Below, piece after piece: positions 33,624-46,495 of a stretch of DNA of 64,000 nt. The DNA is from Scortum barcoo (taxonomy: Eukaryota; Chordata; Actinopteri; Centrarchiformes; Terapontidae): the NCBI GenBank assembly GCA_023238725.1, contig CM041531.1, forward strand, positions 7,105,113 to 7,169,112, written 5' to 3'. Made by a program: the position numbers and the translations under genes. The notes beneath the pieces are model-generated. The model was not told where the DNA came from and searched no databases. It saw nothing but the letters and a program-made list of their open reading frames with translations. Positions within the stretch are counted from its first letter, which is position 1. Each line of letters opens with the position of its first letter.

Positions 33624-34769
33624 ACTCTCCCAGCTCACCGTGCCAGCCCCCACCTGTCAGTGGATCTCAAACTTCCTGACCGACAGGAGGCAGCAGGTGA
33701 GGCTGGGGAGCATCACATCCAAGCATCCGGACAATTGGCACTGGAGCCCCCCAGGGGTGTGTGCTCTCCCCACTGCTCTTCTCCCTCTACACCAATGACT
33801 GCACCTCAGGAGACCCAAATGTTAAAGTTTGCAGACGACACAACTGTCATCGGCCTCATCCGGGATGGTGACGAGTCTGCGTACAGATGGGAAATCGAAC
33901 AGATGGCCCTCTTGTGCGGTCAGAACAACCTAGAGCTGAAAAGCTCAAAACTGTGGAGATGACAGTGGACTTCAGAAGGAGCCCCCCAAAACTGTCCCCC
34001 CTTTCCATCCTGAACAACACGGTGTCTGTCTGCTGTGGGAACTTTCAGGTTCCTGGGTTCCATAATCTCCCAGGACCTGAAGTGGGAATCCAACATCGAT
34101 GCCATCAGGAAGAAGGCCCAGCAGAGGATGTACTTTCTGTGCCAACTCAGGAAGTTCAACCTGCCTCAGGAGCTGCTGATCCAGTTCTACACCACTATTA
34201 TTCAGTCTGTCCTCAGCACATCCATCACTGTGTGGTTTGGATCAGCCACCAAACAGGACAGGAACAGACTACAACGGACAGTCAGGACTGCAGAAAAAAT
34301 CATCGGTGCCAGCCTGCCCTCCATTCAGGACTTGTACGTGTCCAGAGTCAGGAAACGGGCAGGAAACATCACTGCAGATCTATCACGCCCTGGACATAAT
34401 CTGTTTCACCTCCTCCCCTCCAGCAGGCACTACAGAGCTCTGTACACCAAAACATCCAGAAACAAGAACAGTTTCTTTCCTCAGGCTGACGCTCTGCTGA
34501 ACATTTAACACCAGTCACAGAACGTCAGGTACAAATGCATCATTGCACTCACTTTATTGAACTCCATAGTTCACACTTTAAGTTATGTTATGTTATGTGT
34601 GTGTTTATGTAATGTTATGTTATGTTTATGTTATGTAAATTATGTTTATTTATTTATTTCTATTTGCTTGACCTTTTAAGTACGAGTGGGTACTATAAAA
34701 ACCGGAGTCAAATTTCTTGTATGTGCACACATACCTGGCCAATAAAGGTGATTCTGATTCTGATTCTGT
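33624..34769 (+). mobile_element. 5'-truncated LINE of the L2/CR1 group
   Basis: The plus strand encodes the C-terminal part of a LINE reverse transcriptase. Frame 33549-33962 has the catalytic KFADDTTVIGLIRDGDES. Frame 34035-34508 has FRFLGSIISQDLKWESNID, then FYTTIIQSVLSTSITVWFGS and the end NSFFPQADALLN before a stop. A frame break near 33955 separates them. The 3' end carries a TATGT-rich tract, AATAAA at 34741 and a TGATTC tail at 34749-34769, typical of fish L2-type LINEs. It is dead because it is truncated and shifted. Confidence 0.8.
34583..34656 (+). repeat. TATGT-rich tandem tract in the LINE 3' end
   Basis: Repeated TTATG/TATGT units with interruptions, inside the 3' untranslated end of the LINE. 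Confidence 0.7.
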
Positions 34770-37176
34770 CTAGCAAAGATTTGCAAATCTGCTAATTCTG
34801 AGATGTTTGTTTGATAATCGCTGCGCTGTGAAATAAGAGGAGAACTGCAATGCACATTTGCTTTGACAATGTTCAAAAGACGCAAATGTAAGCAAATCGA
34901 AAGTAATAAAAGAAAAAAAAAAAGCCCAATTGGATTGTTTCGCACAGTTTGTTGAGAGAAGGAGCCGTAAAGGCTAAATGCAAATGAGTCTGATGACTTT
35001 AAAGGGAAACAGTTAAGCAGTTCAGACATAATGGGATCCACGAATTCGAGACCATTTGGGTAAAGAGTCCAGAAAGCATACCATCTCTCTTGTATGTACA
35101 GCAGGTCTACGTTTAGGAGAAATGAAATACTTTAAACTGGTGGATGTGTCGAGTGCTGCCCATGGTGCTGATAAGGGTGCATCTCTGTTTAGCTGAGATC
35201 CCAATTGTACCATTACTTACAATACTAATGAATGAACCAAACACATCTTTTTGTATGATAAATTTCTCTCTGTGATGCGTGTAAAATCTCTTTAGTTACC
35301 TGTGCTTTTGTACTATCTCCTTTAGTTCCCTTCCCTTAATTTAGCAGCTTACTTTTGTGTTATAAAATAAATTAAGGTTGGTCTTAGGCCTGCGTCATAA
35401 AACATCCAGGTAACAGTTTATTAACAGTACAATAAACAGGTTGGAAAAAATTAATCAAAAAATGAATTGGTACACCCATATGGAGCTGGCTGGTCGATCT
35501 AAATCTCACTAGTCAAGATGGTCACACATGTTGGTGCACACACACACATACATTCACACCTGCAGATTTGCACTGCCCACCTTTAACATTATCTACTGAG
35601 GGATGGAGGGAAGTCAATAATGTATAATCCACTCTGTCCCATACTCCTAACTAAAATATGTCTTGCCATGAACGTATTGATAATGAGATGTGAGCAGGAA
35701 ACCACGCAGTGAGATCAAACTGTTGTCAAGGATGTGCAGCGTTTACATTAACTACACATCCACTTACTGTGTCAGGTGAAAGAGGTGTCTCCTTATGGAT
35801 TCACCAGAACCCTTGTTGAGTCTAATTAAGTGCCACTCTGCCTTTTGAGAAATTGCAAAAGAGCAAAAATGGTCAAGGTGTCCCTCAGACAAAAAAATAA
35901 GAGGCTGAGATTTTTTCTCTCGTCAGTAAATATCAATATTCCACTATTTTTGGTGATGATTTTCAAAAACCTGCGTCTCAGAGGAGCTTTCAATTACTGC
36001 CGTCATTTTACTTTGTAACTTTCTTGCTTGTGACAGAATCAGGTCATACAGCAGATAGTAATGACAGTAATGTTAGAAGTGGTTGAAAAGGATTCTGCTT
36101 TTTCTTAAAGACGACACCTGCCGTGTTTATTTCTGAATATCTTTGAAAAAAAGACATTTCAAAAGTGCAAATGTATAAGATAATATTAATAAAGAGAGTT
36201 TATTTATTTCTTATTTTCATTTTGCGTGTGTTTTGAGTGGACCAGAATTGCTACAAAGAGAGACAAATTGCTCTCTGAGGTGGTGTGAGAGGTGTTCTCG
36301 CCTCGTGTCTTGAGTCTTTACTTCGCACAGCTCTAACTACAGGAGTAAGCGGTATATGGAAGAAGCCACTTATAGCGCTGTGCCCTTGTAATAATGGCAA
36401 GTGTTAATGACAGTGCAATTATGTACAGGCTGAAACTATTTATCTACATGCAAACATTTCCTACAGGGAGAACGTCTCCAGTGGACTCAGCACTTGTAGT
36501 TCTGCAGGCGGGGTTAAAGTGCAGTCTTATGTGATGTTTATTAGGCCTTGGCGGTAGACATTATTTCATACTTTCATACATTCCTAACATTTTGCTGGGT
36601 ATATGGTGTGTATATAATGGTATCTGTGTAAAAAAACACAAACAACAACATAGAAGCTGAGCTGCTGGTGGTAAAAGGCACTGTAGCATGTATCTTAAGA
36701 TGCTGTGTGTCTATGCAGTTACACTTCTTAGACAAGATTTAAATACTTATGGTCCATACAATAATTAATATATAGGAAATAAAGACCTGTCTTCCATAGA
36801 TTCAGCATACCTTGCTGGAGGACCCGATGACACCACATTGGACCCAGCTCACCCATTAGATGTAGGGCTGACGGAGCTCAGTGGAATGAGGCTTCATGAC
36901 TTTTTTTACCCAAGTGTAGAAACAGAATATTCCCAATTTGTGTAATCCAGTTGAAATTTCTAAACATTTTTTAAGCACATCCAGTCATCACTAAAGCATA
37001 AGTCATGCAGGAGAGACAGGAAAAACTAATCGTTAACGCATAAGATTTTTTCATTTATACTGTAACAGTAAGCTCGATCAGATGTGTGCACAAGTTTCTT
37101 AAGAAAGAGAAGACACAATAAGGACTACATAACAAATAAAAGTGACTTGCAATCTTGCAAATCTTGCAGAAAATAT
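34770..37176. other. Non-coding DNA, nothing recognised
   Basis: Short CA run at about 35539-35549. No coding potential or repeat ends were recognised. Confidence 0.5.
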
Positions 37177-38332
37177 GCCATGACTTAGGCATTTTTACTC
37201 TTATATACATCTACATTACATTACATTTTCCCTTACATTTCTCTTGCCAACCTTAACCAGTCCCACTTCAGGTGCTGTGTGCATTTTCACAATGTCTATT
37301 GATGAGGGAGGTGGTCATAGTACTCGTGGGCCACTCTTGGTAGTACTGGCCTCAGTGCATGCTGGTCATTGAATTTCCTGACCTAAAGTGGTAACTGAGC
37401 AAGAAAGAGTCTGACCCAGTGGAACGATTCTTTGGGGATGCTGAATTGCTGAGGCAGGTCCTCCCAGTCAGACTCAAAAACTTATACCAAATTCTACCAT
37501 CTGCCAAGTACTGGAGAGCCTGAAGGTCATGGACTGTGGGGTCGCCAACTTTTCTGCCTTGTTAGATGTTGGTGACATAGGCCTGTGATAACATGAAATC
37601 ATTGTAGTATACCTGTGGTGACCTTGTATGGGGATGCAAACGTGAAGTCTCAAATATGACAATGTAATCACGGAGTGTGAATATCTGTCGTGGTACGCCG
37701 TTTGATGAGGCTTATCTTGGAGTCACACTTCATTTGGGTCTGCCTTGCAACCAGAATTTTTTGTTCTATGGTGATACCATGCTTTTATGGCCAGATCTAG
37801 GTATGCTTTTGTGATGTTACAGGAGATAGCTGCAGCCATCACTACAGACTGACTTTTTCAATGTTTTTTGGTTGGCCTCTAGAAGCAACTCAAAGTGTTT
37901 AAAGCAAGTAAAGTTTTGCATCTGTAATTTAGTTTTATAATACATCATGCTCTCTTTTATCTTGAGGTACAGAAGAACGCATTCATTCATCTCCTGACTC
38001 TGAGGCAGAAGAAAGGGAAGTGCTGCTGAGTGTTTCAACACAGTAAACCATGTTAAATGAACAGATTAGCTATTTATATTAGCAACACCACTTCAGCATA
38101 CCTTTGTTTGTTTGTGACCTTGTTTAAGCACACATTACATAATTTCTTTTGATCGATTGATTTGAAAGTAAATTTACTGTGTAGAAAGTTGAAGAAATAT
38201 GAACTAGGTTACCAGATGAATCAAAGAGAAGAGCCAATGCTTCACTTGCAGTCAGCTTAGTCCTCTTTTTCTCAGGGGCTGACATCTTGTATTTAGTGTC
38301 AAAAATGCCTAAGTCAAATGGATGACTTAGGC
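37177..38332 (-). mobile_element. Probable decayed DNA transposon with GACTTAGGC inverted ends
   Basis: CCATGACTTAGGCATTTTT at the left (from 37178) is matched in inverse by AAAAATGCCTAAGTCAAATGG at the right (38301-38321). On the minus strand, just inside the right end, an ATG at 38283 opens MSAPEKKRTKLTASEALALL, which looks like the N-terminus of a transposase (piggyBac-like is my best guess). Around 37480-37670 the minus strand gives protein-like pieces such as GDPTVHDLQALQYLADGRIW in a broken frame. No intact gene remains. A further GACTTAGGCA copy lies outside at 38409. Confidence 0.35.
38307..38332. repeat. Perfect palindrome GCCTAAGTCA / TGACTTAGGC
   Basis: Two 10-base arms separated by AATGGA form a perfect hairpin at the right edge of the element above. 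Confidence 0.75.
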
Positions 38333-38666
38333 GGATAGTGATTATGGAATGTAACAAGCACTCTGATTGGCTGAGGATCTAGCCAGTAAGGCACAGTGAA
38401 TCAGCAGCGACTTAGGCAATTATGTTATGAGGCTAACGAAATGGAATGGCCAAGGTTGTCGTATTGAGATTTAAGATTTGTTGATTGCTTCATGACACCA
38501 ACTCATGTACTGCGTAACAAACAAGAAAATGTTTCACCTTAAAAGTTGCAGTTAGCTGCCGGTAGTCTTTGAATGGGACAGTGAATTATTTATTTGTATT
38601 TTTTACACCAGTAGAGAGCAAGCTAGCACTTAACGGAAAAGAAAAAAAAAAAAAAGCAGAATAACA

Positions 38667-38668
<2 letters not shown>

Positions 38669-38739
<71 letters not shown>
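38669..38739. repeat. TA microsatellite, about 71 nt
   Basis: Uninterrupted TA repeat followed by a T run to 38752. Confidence 0.95.
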
Positions 38740-38747
<8 letters not shown>

Positions 38748-38766
38748 TTTTTCAAATTATAAAAAG

Positions 38767-39123
38767 TAGGGCTGCAACTAAAGATTGTGTTCATTGTTGA
38801 TTAATCTGTTGATCATTTTCTCGATTTACTGATTAGTTGTTTGGTCCATAAAATGTCAGAAAATGGTGAAAAATAATGTTCAGTTTCCCAAAGTCTAAGC
38901 TGAATCCTCAAATGTGTTTGTCCACAGATCAAAGATATTCAGTTTACTGCCACAGAGAACTAAAGAATCAAGAAAATATTCACATTTGAGAGGCAGAAAT
39001 CAGAGAATTTAGACACTTCCTTAAAAGAAAGACCCCAAATGATTAATCATTTATCAGAAATAGTTGGTGATTAATTTATTGGAAGATGGCTAATCGATTA
39101 GTTGAATAATCATTGCAGCTCTA
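38767..39123. mobile_element. hAT-type MITE (about 357 bp)
   Basis: Left end TAGGGCTGCAACTAAAGATT and right end AATAATCATTGCAGCTCTA are inverted repeats. Flanks ATAAAAAG and CTAAAAAAG fit an 8-bp duplication with one slip. The inside is rich in GATTAATC-type palindromic pieces and includes AAATGTCAGAAAATGGTG, shared with the element at 7214. It is non-coding and a common fish repeat type. Confidence 0.65.
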
Positions 39124-41483
39124 CTAAAAAAGTAAAAGTTTGCAGTGATTTAGTTAAATAATGCATGTAAAATTGCAACTGTAGGAACAGTCTTTGCATA
39201 GTCTTTGAGATAAGCTACATTTTATCTGTGCATGCGTGCATCACCTGGAGGGCGGTTTGAGTCTTCCACACAGCATCGATGCAGGCAGGAAAATTTGCAT
39301 GAAGGCAGCACAAACAAACATGGAGGAGAGTGAATGTGACACAGAACAGAGTTATTCCAAACAGGAGAAGGAGTCCGACCAGCCAAGACATAACAAAGAG
39401 CTTGTACCTAAAAAGATGGGCACTTCTGTTGCATGATGTGGTTTGGAAATGAAAAATCTTTGCAAAAATATGCCACAGACCCAAACACTGCTCACCTCTT
39501 TTAGCACCTGTGCAAGAATCATGTGAACAATGCAGATAGTCTACAGATAAAGATGGATGGATTTCTATAGTTTAAACAATATTTATTTTATATTTTATAA
39601 CATGCTTAATTGGAAATGTGCACAAAGTTTCTGAATAAAAGGAGTAAAATAATCAAATATGACTAATATTCTTTCATATGTCAAGTATAACATTCAGAAT
39701 ATGTAATAAGACCTTTTATTCTAACTATTTATTCGTTGATTTTTACAAAAATATGTGCTATATCGTGACATGTTTCATAACCTGGATATGGTATTACTTA
39801 TATTGGGATATGAGATTTTGGTCATATCGCACAGCCCTGCCTCTGGTTGTTGGCAAACAGTCTTTTGTGCATCACTTCCACCATCATGACAGCAGTGTGT
39901 TATAACCAGATTTAATAAAGACACTTGTGGCAAGGTGCAAAGTAGTACATATTAAATAATTTCTAGACAAAAAGAAAAGATTAATCAAGTGAATCCAAAG
40001 ATGAGATTTTGAATGCTTGGCCTGTTTTTTATTAAGGCTCTGTGTTGCCAACGAACTCATTCAAATTGATTTTTAAATTCAGGGTGTTTGTTGACAGCTC
40101 ATAATAACCTCCCCAGATGTAGCTCCCATCTTACCTGTCAAAGAGAAAATGTCAAGTCCTTGGGCGTATATATTTCTCCAGCTTCATTATTTATTTGTGA
40201 AGTGCCTTTAGTTTTCTCCCCGTAGGTAATTTCGTGGCTGTGTTATTAATCTTAATCTCCTGTCCTACAAGTCATGATGAAAATATTCCAACTTTTTTCT
40301 TTTTTTTGTCTTTTACATAACTGTAGCCCTTTTTGAGTACAGCTGTAGACAAATTGATTTCACGGCCTTAAAACTGTACATCAAGTTGGTCCAAATGAAT
40401 TCAGAACATTATGATTCATATTTTAAATGAGGGTATTACTTAATCAGACTTGAAATATCGAATAGATGGAGCAGGCTGCTTCTTTTTTTTTCTTTTTGAA
40501 GAATACTGTCTTTTTTTCCCCACAATAATTTGCTGTTTGTCCTGAACAAGCTGTGGCTGAGCTCCAGTTTGCGGAGAATCCTGCTGCCAATAACTTTCTC
40601 ATTATTGATAAAGAATAAACACATTCATCCATATCAGCCTCCTTTTTTCTCTGCTTCTCCACGCTGGTTTCATTACAGAATCGATTTTAAAGTTTCAGTG
40701 ATTACTTGGCTCAGCGACGTCTGGCTGCTCGCTGCTTGTCTCTTTTATAAGCCAAAGTGCAGCAGTAATTCTATAAAGTGTGGCCTGCAAGTTTCTCTTG
40801 CTGAAATTGAGGTTGAAATTGAGGTATAAATAAAATTATATCCTTTAAACACTCCTAAAAAATCAGGTAGTGAACGAGAGAGGCTCCAGTAGCTGTCATG
40901 TTTCTAGTGCCGCTGCGATGGAGTGTGGTACTGAAATGAAATGTTCATCAATCATAGAAGACAGCCGGTTATGGTGCGAGCCCATTAAAAATAAAGAAAA
41001 TGTGTCACATTATAAACATCATGTTTTAAACCAGTGCTCAACACAGTCACAGTCAGCCAGTGGAAAGTCCATTATGGAGGAAAAAGTGAGGGATTTTTCT
41101 CTATTGACAACAGCGAGACACAGCAAAGAAACCCATTTTATGTTAGGATGCTTTTTGCCGCCTTTAAACGTATTTTCCTTTGCTCTTCATGCTTTCTCGC
41201 TTTTACGAGTGTTATTGTTATTGCTACCTTTTTTATTGCTCCACCCATCAAAACGTATAACCGAGATGCAACAAGTCCCGGCGACTTTTCTTGGGCATAT
41301 CAAAAGGCTTATTCTCAGAAAAGTGAGGCACGTTACTTATCTATATGGACACAACAGATATATGATCACTCTTTTCAGTGTTGTACAGATTAAACTGATG
41401 ATCAATGACCCTAATAATTTTTAGCATGAACTTGAAGGATTGCTTTGCTGTTATTTTAACCATAGCTCCACATCATAAAGGTA

Positions 41484-41516
41484 ATGATAGATACACAGTT
41501 TCTGTGTATCTATCAT
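41484..41516. repeat. Perfect 15-bp inverted repeat with 3-nt loop
   Basis: ATGATAGATACACAG, then TTT, then its exact reverse complement. It is too short for a microRNA precursor and no promoter is evident. Confidence 0.8.
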
Positions 41517-41968
41517 GTGTAGTTTCTATGTGTAGTTTCTGTGTTTCCCAGAGTAACGTTATCCAGAGGGACCCCAGGATGGATGCAGTGTCATGCTTGA
41601 GCAGATATCGTAACATAACACTGCCACATTAAACAGTCGGTGATGGAGGTTCTGTTTGCAGAGCCTGAGTTTATCCACATGGCTTTGTTAATCTAATCAA
41701 AATAAGGATGACAAAGGACATTTGATGGTACAGTGGAATCTGCTGTCAGTGATCACATTTGCCTGGGTCAAACTGATCACTAAGTGTATTATCTAATTGA
41801 CATTTGCATATTTATTACGTTTTATTAGTATTTAGGTGGCATTACCTGACTGGGCATTAATAATCTACTTGAGGAGGGTGGCTGAGCTTTCCCCTTTACG
41901 GAAAGTGGCCTTGCTGACAAATGTATGTGATGTAGTCTATAATGTTTATGCATAGTGAGTCTCTCCTC

Positions 41969-42032
<64 letters not shown>
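41969..42032. repeat. Compound TG/TA microsatellite
   Basis: About ten TG units followed by about twenty TA units. Confidence 0.95.
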
Positions 42033-42035
<3 letters not shown>

Positions 42036-44611
42036 AGTACCTGTATGTGCGGCATACATCAATGAAGTGTGTGTCTCCATGGGTTGTTAAGTTAGAGTAG
42101 TTCTTGTTTGAGTATACAAGTCAACCTGAGGAACACCAAGCTTTTGGCTGTTTGTCATTAGCTCCAAGGAGACTGTTTTTCATTGAGAGAAAATGGCTTT
42201 ACAAGTGTTTTCGATATCTCGTCTTGTATGAAAAGACCCAAAGAGAACATTGCAACATCACCTGCATGAGTTCTACACACGTGTCATTCAAGCATCACCT
42301 CATGTTGTTTTTATTTTACGTAATAAAAACTGAAATGTCTTTGTCCATTTGATCAAAACCACAAGGACACCAACAGTTTGTTCATTTGTGGACAGATATG
42401 CAGTCACTGCTTTAAAACATGACCAAGCATTTTTATGCTTTCAGGCTTTTAGTGTAATGTTGCATCCCCAATGTCAAGCTGACACTTAAACGGTATTGTC
42501 ACTGCAGCCGACCATTTAGTAGCACTCATGACTGTTAACACGAGAATTCCCACTGCTGACACACTCACCATCCTTAGTATCCAGAAATGTTTAGTTTTGA
42601 CTTGCATTCCCAGGTTAAACTCAATAAAACTTTCTTCTCATGTGTTCCCTGTGACCTATAGGTACACATTAGCCTCAGTTACAGGTTGTGATGATTAAAC
42701 AGTGAGTGCCATGATAAAGCTTTCATACTTATATTAGCATTAACCTAAGACAGCAGAAGCTTACAATACATTATGATTTACAGTGCACGCATACATAGAT
42801 CCTTGAAGATTTGGACATGTGTATGCTATAAAACACCACCGGCTCTGAATGTAATATATGATTTTATCACCACAGCTGCAAGTACCAACATTTAAAGGCT
42901 GCTGTGAGATGAGTAATATAACGGGTACTCTAAAACTTTACAAAGTAAAGTAATGTGCTCTGCGAACACTGCTTTACTGGCAGCACCAGAGCACCCCTAA
43001 AAAAATGTCTTCACATTCATATTTATATACATATATAGATATATAGATATATTTATATAGATGTGTATATATAGATATAAATAACATAAAATAAGCACCC
43101 ATAGTATAAAATGTTATTTATTTTAATAGAATTTCCATCTGCCCATCCCCCTTTTTAAACAAGTATTGTAAGAGTTAATGAACACATTATCTTCAGAGCA
43201 GACCTTGACTGTGAAATTAATTAGACAACATAAAATCCTTATGGGGCGTAAAACTCCATTTTACACATAAATATTGGGTATTGCTCAGCTGAAAGCTGGA
43301 AAATGAGTTACTTCAGGCAACAAATTAATAATGTCACAATTTTTGAGATGCACTGGTGACAATATAACCTCAGGACTTGGACAGAGTGCTTTCACTTACC
43401 GACCTGCCAAATGGGTAAACAAATTAACTATGTTACACTTGATGATAAATAGTTAATCTGATTATTTTCAAGGTTACTCTTTACACACTCTGAAAAGAAG
43501 TAACACTTTTGGTTTTGTCACATCAAAAACATGTTTACTGAATATTTAATCTGCTCTTTAGATTGTAATAATGTTCAAACCCACAGCCATTAAAAGCATT
43601 ACTATTGTGTCATAGCGCAATGTACAAGGAAAGAATAAGGTACAGAAAAAATATGTATAGCTGAACATCTCAATACATTTAATGACAAACTATCTTTGTT
43701 GTCGGAAAGGAGCACATACTGTAGGACTGGCTTATTTTTCTTGTTCAGTGTGTTAACATGCCCACTTCTAATTTGACTGTTGCCAGATTAAGGAAATACT
43801 CCTGTTATTAAAACTGATACTGAACCACAGTAATGGAGATACAGGCTACTGTTTGAAATTTTTAGACATGGTTTCTCCCAGAAAGTGTATAGAGAAAACA
43901 TCAAAACACAATTTAATTGGAAAAGCATCATAAATCAATCATATCGCCACTCAGTGACACAGGACGGATGATGAAGTACACATACATCTCTGTCTCTGAC
44001 CCACCATCTGATTTTAATTTCAAAGAGTCAAGATCTAAAAGTGTGTGTGTGTGTGTATGTGTTTTTATTTCTTTCCATATATTACAATATATGAATATAT
44101 ATCTAACAATGTCCCTTATACTGATGTCAAATGCTTTCAACTTAACATTTCAAGTAAGAGAACTTGGGTTCAAACAGTGGGTCATTGTGCTTTTAACATC
44201 CAGCTTATTATCTTACTCATATTTTGTGCTGGTTATATCTAGACATTTGTCCAGACAGTAACCCACCATCATGTAAACTTCGGAAAATCTTCGGAAATCC
44301 GTCTACTGTGATCCATGTGCTTTATTCAAACTATTACCTTAATTTGGTTACACAGTAATCAGCTTGTTTAGTGCATGTTAACATACTGATTCAGAATACA
44401 AATTTACAGAAATTACAGAATATTTGAAATTCAACATTTGATTTTAAAGATTGAGTCCCTGAAGTAAAAAAAAAAAAAGTTTAAGGTATAGTGTCAAGAT
44501 GCGCTTGCTGCTGTGCAATATCTATCGCTCATAAAGTGAGTACATATTTGAAGCGAGGATAGTATGCATCCCGACTGAAGTTTGTAAGCTTACATGGCCT
44601 CCTTTTGAGCT

Positions 44612-46472
44612 TCACATGATTTTCATGTTGAATTGTATGGGTGCCTCGGTTGGACTGGCCTCTTCTGTTTCCTCTTTACGTGGCACATATTCAACCTCTA
44701 TACTTGACTTAGTGTTGTCTTTCCCTCTGCTCCAGAGGAATAATATTACAAGACAGAAGAGGACAACGCCGAGGAATGAGATAAATCCCATGGTGGTTGC
44801 AATGATAAGTGTCTTTACATCAAATGGAAATGGAACTGTGGCCCGGGTCACATTAGCACCTTCATCGCTGGGCTGGTTGGAAATGAAGGCAAATGTCTTG
44901 TTTGGCTGGTGGGGCCAATTGGGAGAATAACTATGCACGAAAAGGTGAGCTGCTTTGGTGTCATTGCCGGCTGCGTTGCTTGCAATACACAAGTAGGTGC
45001 CATTGTCCTGGATTTGGGAGTAACGCACCTCCAGTGTGCCCTCACTAGACACAGAAAGTCTTGACCCCACAGTTTTGGTAGTGATGTATTCCTTCTTAGG
45101 GGATAGCCACATTATCACAGGGATTGGATCGCCCTCAGCTTGGCAAGTGAAATGAACTGTTGTGCCTTCATCTACATGGCTTTCTTGAACCTTATAATCC
45201 ACAATCTTTGATTTCTGGCAGGTGAAATAGTCAGAAGGGAGGATGTCCGGGAAGTCCTTGAACTCTTTTCCTTGCACAACCTCAGGCGAAGCACACATGG
45301 GCTGTTGTCGGTTAAAGTTGAGCCTCCATCGCCGGCGGAAAACCCAAAGCAAGCGGCAGTCACAGGCCAGTGGGTTATCATACAAAGCCAGGGTCTCCAG
45401 GTTTCCCACTGAGTGGAAGACCGACTCCTCTAGGGTGCTCAAGCTATTGCTGGAGACATTGAGTACACGGAGGTGGTTGAGTCCTCGAAAAGAGTAGGGC
45501 TCAATGGCGACTAATCTTCCACCAGCCAAGTGAAAAGCCTGGAGCTTCTGTAGATTGAATAGTTGGTTCCCTTCCACAGTATGAAATGGGGTTGAAAGAC
45601 AGATTCAAAAACCGAAGATATCTTAGGTGACTGATGGCTTGGTAGGGAATAACAGTAAGATTACAGTTTGTAATGGACAGTGAAGTGAGGTTGAGTCCAA
45701 ACAAGCATTTCTGCGTCATGGTATCCAGGGCAGGCATGTGAGAAATCTCTAGCACTCTGAGCCGATACAGCCTCTTAAAGGAGTAATCCCTTATGACAGT
45801 GACGTTGAGATAGCGTAATCGTAGTGACAACAGGTTATGCAGATGGCTAAGGGCGTCAGTGGGCACTGAGGCCAGATTGCATCCCTCAATGTTGAGGCTT
45901 TCAAGGTTGTTGAGGCCATGAAATGATCTGGGCGAGATGAATACTAGGTCATTGTCACCAACCTCCAGAGCCCTCAGGTTGTACAGCTCCTGGAACATAT
46001 AGTCGAGCAGAATGACAATTTTGTTCTCACTAATATCCAGCTGGGTGAGGTTGGTCAGGCCTGTGAACACCCCCAGCTGAATGAGCTTCAGCTGGTTGTT
46101 GCGTAGACCTAGAGTTCGAAGGTTCATTAGGTTGCTGAAAGCCCCAGGCTCAATGGATGAAATTGTGTTTTCGTTAAGCTGCAGCTCCTCCAGCTGAGGG
46201 TAATTAATGAACTCCTCGGGGCCCAGAGTTTTCAGTCGGTTTTTGCTGAGGTCCAGCAGCCTTGTCTCAGTGGGGATGCCCTCAGGAAGAGCTGCCAGTC
46301 TACGTCGATGGCACACGACTGAACGCTCTTGAGCGTTGCAGTCACATCGCGAGGGGCAACCGGTGGTGGAGCCAGAGAGGACGGTGCCGAGCATCAGGAT
46401 CAGGATGGGCTGCCAGCAAGCCACCAAGTAGCTGTGCCCTCCTGCCTCCCCAGACACCATCCTACTGCTTAC
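44612..46472 (-). CDS. lingo1: LINGO1 coding exon (Nogo-receptor-interacting LRR/Ig protein), one frame break
   Basis: This single exon encodes nearly all of LINGO1, a neuronal type I membrane protein that partners the Nogo receptor complex and limits myelination and axon growth. Visible in order: signal peptide (CWQPILILMLGTVLSG); cysteine-rich N-cap (GCPSRCDCNAQERSVVC); about eleven leucine-rich repeats; C-cap (NPLACDCRLLWVF); one Ig domain (VHFTCQAEGDPIPVIMW ... NGTYLCIASNAAGN); a juxtamembrane part (WPHQPNKTFAFISNQP) and membrane segment (TLIIATTMGFISFLGVVLF) matching LINGO1 rather than LINGO2-4; and a tail with EYVPRK ending NMKIM. A pyrimidine tract and CCACAG precede GTAAGCAGTAGG, so the exon starts at 46472. 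The in-frame ATG at 46484 is intronic; the true start is in an upstream exon or at the Met codon at 46460. One extra base near 45581 shifts the frame after FNPIS. Because the rest is conserved, this is more likely a sequence error than a dead gene. Which teleost paralogue (1a or 1b) cannot be told. Confidence 0.95.
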
Positions 46473-46495
46473 CTGTGGAGACATGGAAAAAGATG
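46473..46495 (-). promoter_or_regulatory. lingo1 coding-exon splice acceptor
   Basis: On the minus strand CATCTTTTTCCATGTCTCCA then CAG precedes the exon. The position matches the known LINGO1 exon border just before the conserved VSxRM segment. Confidence 0.7.

Larger units (their letters stand above)
39124..44500. other. Non-coding DNA downstream of lingo1
   Basis: No gene recognised. Contains a perfect hairpin (41484-41516), a GT/TA microsatellite (41969-42032), an AT-rich TATAGA-type tract (43018-43080) and a GT run (44041-44060). The part nearest 44600 is probably lingo1 3' untranslated sequence. A minus-strand AATAAA (TTTATT on the plus strand) at about 44325 is a possible polyadenylation signal. 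Confidence 0.5.

Noticed and set aside
40870..41424. 184-codon plus-strand frame
   Set aside because: No motif or family resemblance, two overlapping frames of similar length, and no splice context.
44612..46484. LINGO2 as the gene identity
   Set aside because: The juxtamembrane, membrane and LRR sequences match LINGO1 features (WPHQPNKTFAFISNQP, TLIIATTMGF) rather than LINGO2.
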